DNA from: Candidatus Altimarinota bacterium
Lineage (GTDB): Bacteria > Patescibacteriota > Gracilibacteria > BD1-5 > UBA2023
Reading direction: 5' to 3'
Assembly: GCA_943355085.1 (NCBI GenBank)
Contig: CALREC010000020.1
Span: forward strand, 1 to 8,702
Length of the DNA stretch: 8,702 nt
This document shows positions 1-7,211 of this stretch, piece by piece. The translations under genes were made by a program, and so were the position numbers. The notes beneath the pieces are model-generated. The model searched no databases and was not told where the DNA came from. It worked only from the letters and a program-made list of their open reading frames with translations. The stretch's first letter is position 1; each line of letters starts with the position of its first letter.

Positions 1-893
1 CTACAGTCTGAAAAATTAGTGGAAAATCGATTTCTTCAAAATCTTCTTCTCGAGCCGATCATTTTGAAGTTACTATTAATTCCTCTGTTCGTGTAGGAGA
101 AAAGAGTGATATAACTATTAAAACGGTTGATAAAACAGGAGCTATTGTGACAGACTATACAGGGACGATATATATCACTATTGATAATGATTCTGGGGCG
201 ATAGTTCCATATGCGGATGATGGGTATACTTTTAAAAGCTCTGATCAGTGAGTTATTACTTTCTCAAAAGGACTTACTTTTTCAAAAGAAGGGAAAAAGG
301 TAGTTACTATTCTCGATGCCGAAGATGACTATCTCGAAGGCTCTACAGTAGTAACGGTAAATTCTGGTAGTGGTAGCACAATTACTTCATCAACAAAAAT
401 ACGTACCTGAACGAGTATAAGTTGGGAAAGTGAATCAGGTGAGTATATAGGTGGATGAAAATATGCTTCATTTAATGCACCAACAGATAAAATCAATATC
501 AGTAATGTTTCATCAAATTCTATAAGTTTTCAGTTTTCATCTTTCTCTATTTCTTCGATGAGTGCAAATTTTAGTGCAGAAAATGGGAGAACACTTCTCG
601 AAAAATGAAAGTTTTACCCAGCAAAAAGAAATGCTTTTAGAGATGGATATAATGGTATAGATATATCTTGAAATGGAAAATGATGTAATACAATCCTCTG
701 AGGATTCTATGTTCATGATTATGTACTCGAAAATAATGGAACGCTAAAAAGTGCCGCGATAGATTTCGTACAATACTGTGAATGAGATACATCAAAATGA
801 CTTTTTGGATCCATAAGATATAATTCTAATGTTCCGTCATCCTGCACAAATTCTAGTTGTCAGAATGTAAAGACATTGTTTACTTCGAACTAA
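1..893 (+). CDS. 3' end of a large secreted/surface protein: Ig-like domain plus a 'GNGxGCNT' C-terminal domain (5' partial)
   Basis: The gene enters from the left edge; complete codons start at base 3 and the TAA stop is at 891-893, giving 296 visible residues. Ten in-frame TGA codons (first bases 9, 249, 408, 456, 606, 669, 681, 699, 783, 798) must be read as Gly. Residues ~20-125 look like a beta-sandwich Ig-like repeat of bacterial surface proteins (DYTGTIYIT, then a D-rich DDGYTF stretch, then VVTILDAEDDY). A Ser/Thr/Gly-rich linker follows. Residues ~174-285 resemble a C-terminal domain of unknown function that I recall from secreted proteins of many phyla; its hallmarks are SGNGKGCNT, a later DFVQYCEG and LFGSIRYNS, with cysteines that could pair. 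It is probably extracellular, but the signal peptide lies outside the window. No catalytic motif is visible, so adhesin or structural surface protein is an inference. Confidence 0.85.
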
Positions 894-975
894 ACACTTT
901 CAATCCTGTAAAATTTTTTTTGGCAGTTTACTTAATACAGATATCATCCATTCAGATTCCACTTATGATTCTTTC

Positions 976-1869
976 ATGAATACATCAATAAACAATTTTC
1001 AAGATTTCTCCTTATCAACAAGCCTCACTCTTGAATATGCGAGCCCGAATGAGAACGAGGGATATTTAAACCTCTTCTCCTATGACGGGGAAAATAAGCG
1101 AGAATATTGTATGTACCTCTATGGAGAAAACCAGTTTGATACAGTGTGGGAATACGAATATCATGATTGTCTCACGATCTGACGAAAGCTTTTGGATCCC
1201 ACAGATAAAGTTCTCATTCTCGGATCCTGAGATCTTATGAACCATCGGTTTCTTGGTTCGTATGATGTGGATCTCATCGATATCGATCCTCTGATGACAC
1301 ATCTTGCACAGTCTCACCCTCTTATGTTGCAACTGAATCAGTATACCCCGAGTCAAAACTATCATATTCACAATATGGATGCGCTGGATTTCATGACATA
1401 TCAACAAGAGAGGCTTCATGAATATAACTATATTGTCCTCGATTTCCCTGTGATGATATCACCCGTAAACGATGAAGTCAAAAAGTTTGGACTTGAGAAG
1501 TTTTTCTCAAAAGAAATATTTGTAGACTCTCTTCTGAAGAATCTAGCATATAATGGGCTGATTACCATGCAGGCAGATGATACTTTAGTTCATGTTGAGC
1601 ATAAAAAGTATTTTCAGACATTAATAGAGGGAACTGGTTTATACTTTCATATGTATTCCATAGATTTTCTTGATTCAACTTATAAACAATATTTCTACAT
1701 GTTCACAAAAAATGAAAATATATATGAAAAATTCAAAAAAATCTCACGCCCGATGGTCGCAAAGCCTGGTCTCTTTCGAAAAGATGATTATTTCACCAGC
1801 CTCTTTGAATCTTGGCAAGATAATATAATCGACTACGCCATATATAAGGATGTTTTATCTTGAAAATAG
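976..1869 (+). CDS. speE: Spermidine synthase-like aminopropyltransferase (soluble, recoded)
   Basis: Read with UGA=Gly this is one 297-residue protein; TGA codons encode residues 69, 85 and 296, and the stop is TAG at 1867-1869. The family transfers an aminopropyl group from decarboxylated AdoMet to putrescine. Visible motifs: YLYGENQF-x5-EYEYHD (family LyLNGxxQFxxxDEyrYHE), the nucleotide-binding LILGSGD at 80-86 whose last Gly is UGA-encoded, DIDPLM at 102-107, and NMDAL at 133-137. These best match the aminopropyltransferase branch that often carries an N-terminal membrane region; that region is absent here. Oddity: the usual DxxDP active-site loop reads DFPVM (156-160), so the second Asp is Val159. 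ATG 976 is the only ATG/GTG/TTG in a frame open from 871; no Shine-Dalgarno sequence is visible. The AdoMet decarboxylase gene follows after 8 bases, supporting a polyamine role; the exact acceptor is unknown. Confidence 0.88.
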
Positions 1870-1877
1870 CACAAATC

Positions 1878-2303
1878 ATGTATCCATCCTGAACACATAT
1901 CATCGCAGACCTGTACGATTGTGATTTTGCATACCATATCGAAAAACATTCTCTCGAGGTAATTGTCGAGCATGTGAATAGTATTATTACCAAGCAATGA
2001 TTCACGATACTCTGAACATTGCATCACTCTTTCTGATATAATGCTTTTTCCATAGTTTGCATGCTCGCAGAATCGCATGTAAGCATACATACATGGCCAG
2101 AATCTCGCTATGTATCTTTTGACATCTACACCTGCAACTATAGCCGCGATAATACAGTTGGGACTCAGCTCATATTTGAGGAGTTAATACACATGTTTGC
2201 ACCAAAAAATATACAAAAAGAGGTGATCGAACGCATGATGAAAAGTAACTCAGGTAAACATTTTTTTGCAAATTATAGAAAACCCGTATACTCACTATTA
2301 TAA
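1878..2303 (+). CDS. speH: S-adenosylmethionine decarboxylase proenzyme (prokaryotic pyruvoyl type)
   Basis: A 141-residue protein with UGA-encoded glycines at 5, 41, 46 and 53; the TAA stop is at 2301-2303. The family decarboxylates AdoMet to the aminopropyl donor used by spermidine synthase and makes its own pyruvoyl cofactor by self-cleavage. The cleavage signature [13 protein letters not shown] is at 63-75: cutting before Ser66 would give the pyruvoyl group. His71 and Cys86 (in YTCN) sit at the same +5 and +15 spacing as Ser63/His68/Cys83 of the Thermotoga enzyme. The N-terminus ([11 protein letters not shown]) matches the family start, supporting ATG 1878. A TTG at 1860 is an alternative: it has AAGGA at 1846-1850, would add six residues and would overlap speE. 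The gene lies directly after speE, so donor synthesis and transfer are probably co-expressed. The speD/speH naming varies between databases. Confidence 0.93.
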
Positions 2304-2327
2304 TATTTTACATTCCTCCTTGCTTAT

Positions 2328-3377
2328 ATGTTCATAAACTTCAGCAGTATTATCTCTTGGATGTTTAAATCATTCGATATATCTGGAGATACCAAGCTTC
2401 TCGAGAAGCTTGAAAAAGATGGAACACGATTTCTCATGATTATCAAAAAACATTGGATATATTCTATACTGATATCTTGGCGGGTTCTCTTTGTGATAGT
2501 AATAGAGATTGCCAATGTATATTTATTGGTCTTTTCTCATCCTAATCCGAGTCTAACTACCATTATAGTGGCAGTCTTATTAACACTGAATGTTGTATGG
2601 TGGCTATGTATAGTAGTAATATACATTCGCCGTTTTCGTCGTATCCAGGGCAATAAGCCATACGTAGAAGATATTTACTTTGCTATCGCAAAAAGCAAAG
2701 ATTCTGATGCAGCTTTTGTAAATTTTTTTAATCAGACTATTTTACTTTTATTTTTACTCATTGGTATAACAATATTCACCGTTGTGAGTAGTATTCAGAC
2801 ACTGTTGTCTGGAGATGTATATTTCTCGGTTGGAGTTATCAATGCTGTCCTTCTCGTCATACAACTCGGTCTCTTCTATGGGTATCTCAATGCTATGATC
2901 AATCAAGAAATGGATTTTAAGGTGGTCATGCCGGGTCGAATCCTCTTCTATAATCAATTAGGAGTATTTGGAGATAGCCAATCTATGAATGCCGACAAAA
3001 TAAAAACGATCAATTCAAAACATGCAGGTTTATTTGGGGCGTTTATAAACTATGGAAACATCATCATTCTCACCGAAGGTGATCAGGCTGCCAATGGTCA
3101 AATGAATATGGACTATGTGGGCGAACCTCTCGATACCGTTAAAGAGATACAAAAAATACTCGTCAGTGATTTTAGTAGCATGGAAAAAGATGTGAACCTC
3201 CTCCTGCAAAAATTCAGCGCACAGATAGGAATTGAGAATGTGGATACTATCGAAAACAGGAAGCTTCTACAAGAATTTGTACACTCACACGAAACGCTGC
3301 TCCAAGATATTTTCAAAAATGGTGACAGCGAAATCAAACAGGAGGTACGAGAACTTTATATACTCATAAATAGATAA
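2328..3377 (+). CDS. Four-helix membrane protein with a PH-like (bPH2-type) cytoplasmic domain
   Basis: A 349-residue protein of unknown function. Four hydrophobic segments are visible at about 43-70, 77-101, 130-155 and 163-190. They are followed by a cytoplasmic stretch with the pattern of bacterial PH-like (YdbS/YdbT-type) domains: MNADKIKTINSKHAG, then FINYGNIIILTEGD, then a segment ending in EPLDTVKEIQKIL. The last ~80 residues are charged and helical. Charged short ORF edges fit an inner-membrane protein with both ends in the cytoplasm. It lies 24 bases after the AdoMet decarboxylase and 6 bases before mraY, so co-transcription is likely, but no functional link can be shown. It is the only sizeable gene here with no UGA glycine: all ~19 glycines use GGN codons. 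A 20-base palindrome lies inside its 5' part. Confidence 0.82.
   Translation: MFINFSSIISWMFKSFDISGDTKLLEKLEKDGTRFLMIIKKHWIYSILISWRVLFVIVIEIANVYLLVFSHPNPSLTTIIVAVLLTLNVVWWLCIVVIYIRRFRRIQGNKPYVEDIYFAIAKSKDSDAAFVNFFNQTILLLFLLIGITIFTVVSSIQTLLSGDVYFSVGVINAVLLVIQLGLFYGYLNAMINQEMDFKVVMPGRILFYNQLGVFGDSQSMNADKIKTINSKHAGLFGAFINYGNIIILTEGDQAANGQMNMDYVGEPLDTVKEIQKILVSDFSSMEKDVNLLLQKFSAQIGIENVDTIENRKLLQEFVHSHETLLQDIFKNGDSEIKQEVRELYILINR
2393..2412. repeat. Perfect 20-base palindrome inside the PH-like membrane protein gene
   Basis: CAAGCTTCTCGAGAAGCTTG is its own reverse complement over all 20 bases. It encodes part of TKLLEKLEK, about 65 bases after the gene's start. It could be a recognition site or an RNA hairpin near the 5' end of the coding region; a by-product of the KLLEKLE codons is also possible. 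Confidence 0.6.
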
Positions 3378-3383
3378 ATAAAT

Positions 3384-4442
3384 ATGTGAAATCTTTCCTT
3401 TCTCTTGGTGTACCTACTGCTCTCTTTTCTACTTACATTCATACTCATACCCCCATATATACGATTCCTTCATCGTTATAAGCTCGGGAAACAGATCCGA
3501 GAGGAGGCACTCATGGGAAAAGCCACAGAATTTGCGAAACTACATAAAAACAAAACAGGAACACCTTCAATGGGCGCTGGAATTATTCTCATATCAATAT
3601 TTTCACTGGTTGCTATTTCCGTTATCGTACATTTTTTTGCTGCAGATATACAAAATATATTCAATATAAAAATCAAATATAGCCTATGGAATCGAAATGA
3701 AACATATCTTGCTCTTTTCACTCTCGCAACTGTAGGAATGATAGGGTTGGTCGATGATTATCTCAATGTGCGTGGGATCGGTAGAACAAAATGACTCTCT
3801 GCTCGAGTCAAGATGATTCTCTTGATGATTTTTGCAGGCCTTGGGGCCTATTGGTTTTATGTGAAACTCGGTCACACCTGACTACATCTCCCATTTATTG
3901 GCAATGTCAGCCTCGGATTTCTCTATGTCCCCTTATTTATTTTCATCATCATAGCTATGGCGAATGCTGTAAATGTGACAGATGGACTTGATGGACTTGC
4001 TGGATGATTACTCTTATTTAACTATGTCGTATATGCTTTTATCACATATACGCATGGACTTTTTATCCTCTCGGCAGTATGTATGCTTATTGTTTGAGCA
4101 CTCATAGCTTTTCTTTGGTTCAATATAAAACCAGCTCAATTTTATATGGGAGATGTGTGATCATTGGCGCTTGGGGCCAACCTGGGAATCATGGCTATGA
4201 TGACGGACACCCTAGCGGTCCTTATAATCATCTCGGGCATCTATATATTAGAAATATGTTCAGTCATAATTCAACTCACATCTAAGAAGCTCCGAAATGG
4301 AAAGAAGATTTTTCGTATCGCCCCTTTTCACCATCACTTAGAAGCCATAGGATGGTCGGAGGAAACTGTCGTTATGCGATTTTGGCTCATCGGCATGATC
4401 CTATCAAGCATAGGACTGATTGTGAGTTTTGTTGCAGGGTAA
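3384..4442 (+). CDS. mraY: Phospho-N-acetylmuramoyl-pentapeptide-transferase (MraY)
   Basis: MraY transfers phospho-MurNAc-pentapeptide from UDP to undecaprenyl phosphate, forming lipid I on the inner face of the membrane. With UGA=Gly the gene encodes 352 residues, close to the usual family length (~320-360), with about ten hydrophobic segments. The signature motifs are complete: VDDYLNV (Asp124/Asp125), [15 protein letters not shown] (Asn197, Asp200, Asp203), MGDVGSLALG (Asp257) and the [11 protein letters not shown] loop (His316-318). UGA encodes residues 2, 137, 166, 208, 238 and 259, so two fall inside active-site motifs and one directly follows the start codon (ATG TGA). ATG 3384 is chosen because it restores the first helix; TTG 3405 is a shorter alternative. 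The TAA stop (4440-4442) lies inside the terminator stem. It is the last gene of the + strand cluster. Confidence 0.97.
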
Positions 4443-4484
4443 ATATAAAAATATACGGGCCCGCCCGTATATTTTTATATTTAC
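4439..4484. terminator. Bidirectional terminator shared by mraY and the response regulator gene
   Basis: Bases 4439-4460 and 4463-4484 are a perfect 22-base inverted repeat around a 2-base centre. As RNA this would fold into a ~21-bp hairpin with a 4-base loop, a GGGC/GCCC-rich tip and an A/T-rich base. The A-rich and T-rich arms give a U-rich 3' side in both orientations, as expected of a factor-independent terminator working both ways. The TAA of mraY (4440-4442) and the TAA of the convergent response regulator gene (4481-4483) lie at symmetric positions within the arms. Function is inferred from structure and convergent placement. Confidence 0.88.
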
Positions 4485-4978
4485 ATTGGAAGAGTTTGTT
4501 CAAATTCTTCTCAACACCTTGGACATTTACAATACATGGTATTGGTTTGAGTATGTGACTCCACCTGTAGAAGATCAGTTCTCCCCTTCATCTGAGAATA
4601 AGCAAAAAGCTCCTCTATTTTTTGGACTGCAGCAGCAGGAGTAGTGTCTGCTTTGAGCATATATCAATCTGCACCCGCCTGTATACATCGATCTATGTCA
4701 TTTTGACTATTCAGATTAGAAAACATAACTATTTTTGTCCTCAAAGAAGGCACTAGTTGACGTATAACCCTGAGTGCCTCGAATCCATTCATTGATGGCA
4801 TCATTATATCGAGGAGAATAGCATCAGGCGTAAAATCCATAACATGCGTAATAGCATCCATTCCATCACCACACACACGTACAACATATCATTCTTTTTC
4901 AAATTTTATACGATATAGCGTAGAGATGTTTTCATTATCCTCTACGATAAGAATCTTTTTCACCACAGATGATAGCAT
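4481..4978 (-). CDS. Response regulator: single receiver domain with a CxCxxC tail
   Basis: A 165-residue protein with UGA glycines at 30, 105 and 156. Residues 7-125 form a CheY-like receiver: acidic pocket Glu13/Asp14 in ILIVEDNE, phospho-acceptor Asp57 in ILLDIMMPSMNG, Ser87 and Lys109 at the conserved switch positions, and AGADGYMLK ahead of the last helix. There is no DNA-binding or enzymatic output domain. Instead a short linker leads to CKCPRCGEEFE (Cys150, Cys152, Cys155), which looks like half of a zinc ribbon. It may signal by protein contact, or the tail may bind metal, perhaps between two subunits; this is inference. No histidine kinase is in the window. ATG 4978 gives a complete beta-1 strand. 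It is separated by 177 bases from the preceding gene on the same strand, so it may have its own promoter. Confidence 0.92.
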
Positions 4979-4993
4979 ATATAGAAAAATAAA

Positions 4994-5023
4994 GATATAG
5001 GTTCGAATAACATCTCCTGTCAG
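4994..5023 (-). promoter_or_regulatory. Weak candidate promoter for the response regulator gene
   Basis: On the - strand CTGACA (5018-5023) and TATATC (4994-4999) are separated by 18 bases and lie 15-45 bases upstream of ATG 4978. The -35 box matches the sigma-70 consensus at five of six bases, the -10 box at four. The AT-rich background makes chance matches common. Its main support is the 177-base gap before this gene. Confidence 0.3.
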
Positions 5024-5041
5024 GATTTATATCGATATAGG

Positions 5042-5074
5042 TAAGAGTTTGATGTAAAAACAGGAAAACTCTTA
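5042..5074. promoter_or_regulatory. Imperfectly supported hairpin in the gap between the helical-repeat and response regulator genes
   Basis: TAAGAGTTT (5042-5050) and AAACTCTTA (5066-5074) are exact inverted repeats around a 15-base spacer. It lies between the stop of the upstream gene (5156) and the start of the response regulator gene (4978). It could be an RNA hairpin in a read-through transcript or an operator. No U-tract follows on the - strand, so it is not a typical terminator. Confidence 0.35.
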
Positions 5075-5155
5075 TGGATAATGATGCAAGTAATATGGAG
5101 CTCTATACAGAGTACCAGATTTTTTAAAAAATTCAAAAAATATGCTATATTTCAC

Positions 5156-6307
5156 TTATCGTAATAATCACATTCGATAGTCCCAATTTTGATTTTCTAT
5201 ATTATAATAGTACTCAATCCCCTGTTGCTCTTTCTCATCTCGCTGGTAGTCAAGGGGTTCATAATCTATGTATTTTTCCTGAAAAAGAATAGATGATGTA
5301 GAAGCATGTATTTTTTTATCATTGAAATAACGATCGTCTGCTTCTTCGAGATATGCAAGATTCAATTCCCTTACAGCTTTATTGAGATAGGGAGAACAGA
5401 GATTCTCGATACTTTCATCTGTCTCATTATTTTCTGATAGCTTTTCAAATTTACTTATAATAGATTGTCTTGCTCATTCTATACTCTTAAGCTCTTTTCC
5501 TGTAAGTTTTACATTTCCTGAAAATACATTTAGTAAACTTTTTCAGAGCTCATGAGAAAACTGTTGACATATATTTTGCTTACTGACATCGATATTTTCC
5601 GCAAGCGAGAGAAACATTATAATGGCTTTTTCGCGATTTCATGACTTCCCCTGCATTATGGCAGCAAGAGTACGAGCACCGGTTGGTGCATCGTCATTGG
5701 TGGCTGCTATGCGATAGTATTCAGAAGATTTTACTCCATCATGCAAATTCCAATAATATATATACGCAAGATAGTATGGGATCATGGGATCAGAACAGGC
5801 ATTTTTATATGATTCATCAGTCCAGAGTTTACTTAAATTATTCTCATTTTTAGCTCGCTCTACCTTCATGAGATTGCAATTATTTTGTACTCCTTTCAGG
5901 CCTATGCGTATAGCCTGGTCAGTATTTTTTTGTATTTCTGATGAGGAAAGACCCTCATAACGCTCATTGTAAGAAGGCAAGAGAATTTCACCAATCTGGT
6001 ACGGGAAGGTAAAATATGGATTCAGATCTGTTATAAGATTCAGTATAACATAAAGATATGCCTTGTACTCAGATCAGAGGGCATTTGATCCGATATACTG
6101 AACAGCCGAAAGCCAATAAAAATCTGCTATAATATTCTCAAACCCGCCTGATGAGAGTTTTGCAATCTGAGACGTAGGAATAAATTCTGGATGATCAACC
6201 AATGTTCTTTTTATACGAACATGTTGTGCATAGTTGATGTCTGAAGTATACACAAATACCCCAAGAGAGACAATAATACCAAGAAGGATAAAAAACTTTG
6301 AAAACAT
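5156..6307 (-). CDS. Membrane-anchored helical-repeat (TPR-like) protein of unknown function
   Basis: Three fragments under the standard code join in one frame as a 383-residue protein when UGA=Gly (residues 78, 223, 255, 278, 380); the stop is TAA at 5156-5158. Residues 4-20 (FFILLGIIVSLGVFVYT) form one hydrophobic segment with few flanking charges, likely a signal anchor with the rest outside the membrane. The body resembles tetratricopeptide-type helical hairpins: IIADFYWLSAVQYIG, then LITDLNPYFTFPYQIGEILL, then YYLAYIYYWN and SSEYYRIAAT. I recall similar 'ADxxWLxxVQYIG ... LdPxFxxxYxxGxxlL' proteins in varied bacteria, annotated only as TPR proteins. The C-terminal ~80 residues are charged and Tyr-rich (IEYYYNIENQNWDYRM). 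It starts 16 bases after the KhpB/Jag-like gene ends, so the two are probably co-transcribed. No enzyme motif is seen. Confidence 0.85.
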
Positions 6308-6323
6308 GATTGAAAGTATTGAT

Positions 6324-6869
6324 TTAAATTCCTATACCGTCATCATCGATGAGGTCGATTTTTTTTGTTGTGTTCGGAATAGCATATTTTCAGACTCAAG
6401 AAGCTTCTTGAGTAGTATATACTAGGTGCAATTCCCTATCCTTACCTTCACCCGTGCTAAACGTCTTGAGATTATCATTTTTTTTATCTGAGATATACCC
6501 ATGTGCTTTTTTTCGATCATACGAAGAAAGATTTGACAATATAACATCTTCTCAGGATCTTTGTGCGTAGGATATGCGACCATCAAGGTATCGATAAAAT
6601 TTTTCATCTTTTGACCGCAGGTAATCATTCACCTCTAAGTGTATCAAAATAGGGATCTGAATTTGTTTTTCGAGTATACGAGATAAGAGATGTTTTGTGA
6701 TTTCAAGTGTTTGTCCATGGATACCTATGAGTATTTTAGAATCTGGAGTTTTAATTTGTATAAGATAAATACACTTTTTGAGATCCTGGCATTCAACAGT
6801 AATATCTTCTATCGAGAGGTTCATAAGAGTAAAAAAATGACGAGCAATTGAGAGTATCTGTTCTTGCAT
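6324..6869 (-). CDS. khpB: KhpB/Jag-like RNA-binding protein (KH plus R3H domains, no Jag_N domain)
   Basis: A 181-residue protein from ATG 6869; TTG 6899 would add ten residues but would lie at or next to the predicted transcription start. UGA encodes residues 106, 158 and 160; the TAA stop is at 6324-6326. Residues ~20-95 fit the KH domain of KhpB/Jag, with the RNA-contacting GIHG at 49-52 in ILIGIHGQTLE. Residues ~96-150 fit an R3H domain: ILSNLSSYDRKKAH holds the Arg119-xxx-His123 signature, followed by STGEGKDREL, matching the family S-x-GxGxxR. The N-terminal Jag domain found in many Firmicutes homologues is missing. In other bacteria KhpB binds RNA and affects cell division and elongation; the neighbouring murF-like gene agrees with an envelope theme. 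The last ~30 residues (ending DLIDDDGIGI) are a likely disordered tail. Confidence 0.88.
6394..6413. repeat. Perfect 20-base palindrome in the 3' part of the KhpB/Jag-like gene
   Basis: ACTCAAGAAGCTTCTTGAGT is a full palindrome of 20 bases, sharing the AGAAGCTT core with the palindrome at 2393-2412. It spans codons for TTQEAS just upstream of two UGA glycine codons, about 70 bases before the stop. As RNA it could form an 8-bp stem with a 4-base loop; no U-tract follows, so it is not an obvious terminator. Confidence 0.6.
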
Positions 6870-6904
6870 ATCCGATAGATAATTGAGATAAACGTGCAAA
6901 TAGC

Positions 6905-6933
6905 ATTATATAGAAGTGTCTAAAAAATGGAAA
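6905..6933 (-). promoter_or_regulatory. Candidate sigma-70 promoter before the KhpB/Jag-like gene
   Basis: On the - strand a perfect TATAAT (6905-6910) is preceded, after exactly 17 bases, by TTTCCA (6928-6933, four of six consensus bases). It sits in the gap between the stop of the 81-residue membrane protein (6939) and the KhpB/Jag start (6869). Transcription would begin near 6898, leaving a leader of about 30 bases before ATG 6869. It suggests that the last two genes of this run can be expressed apart from murF. Confidence 0.5.
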
Positions 6934-6938
6934 TTATT

Positions 6939-7184
6939 TTAGTATATCTCGACATTGGTGGTTTGTTCTACGGTTTTTGTAGAGACAGTATTTGTATTTG
7001 ATGAAAAAAGAAGATAATATCAAATAAGAGCAAGGAGTGAGAGTGTTATAGCAAGAAGCTTAGTAATGGGCTCTATATGAACATTGTAATGTCTGAATTT
7101 ATATATATGAATTTTGGCTACAATAAAAAATCCAAATATAAAAACCAGGAAAATAGAATAAATAGAAAATCCGAGCCAGAGCAT
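6939..7184 (-). CDS. Small two-helix membrane protein (81 residues)
   Basis: ATG 7184 to TAA 6939-6941 is open only when the TGA encoding residue 55 is read as Gly. Two hydrophobic segments are clear: residues 2-23 (starting LWLGFSIYSIF) and 42-61 (KLLAITLSLLALIGYYLLF), joined by a short basic loop (KIHIYKFRHYNVH). The polar, Thr/Asn-rich tail ends TTNVEIY. Loop charge suggests that the loop is cytoplasmic and both ends are outside. It starts 27 bases after the MurF-like gene ends, on the same strand, and so probably shares its transcript. I do not recognise the family. The UGA in the middle of helix 2, the fitting hydrophobicity pattern and the tight spacing are the reasons to call it real. 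Confidence 0.72.
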
Positions 7185-7211
7185 ATGTATAGAAATAAAA
7201 ATATAAAGTAA

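Noticed and set aside
889..975. Open codons upstream of the speE ATG in the same frame, with a run of eight T
   Set aside because: No ATG, GTG or TTG is present and family similarity starts after residue ~25 of the 976 start, so extending the gene or invoking a frameshift is not needed.
1066..1419. 117-codon - strand open frame opposite speE
   Set aside because: It lies wholly antisense to a gene with clear aminopropyltransferase motifs and has no recognisable features of its own.
3791..3991. Apparent short + strand genes inside mraY (also at 4079-4285 and 4352-4558)
   Set aside because: They are out-of-frame shadows that appear only because the standard code stops mraY at UGA.
5074..5127. 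17-codon + strand reading frame (MDNDASNMELYTEYQIF) after a hairpin in the 4979-5155 gap
   Set aside because: Too short, on the opposite strand to both neighbours, and without a convincing ribosome-binding site; chance is the simpler explanation.
6422..6628. 68-codon - strand open frame within the KhpB/Jag-like gene
   Set aside because: It is in a different frame from the KH-R3H protein, whose motifs continue through this region when UGA is Gly.
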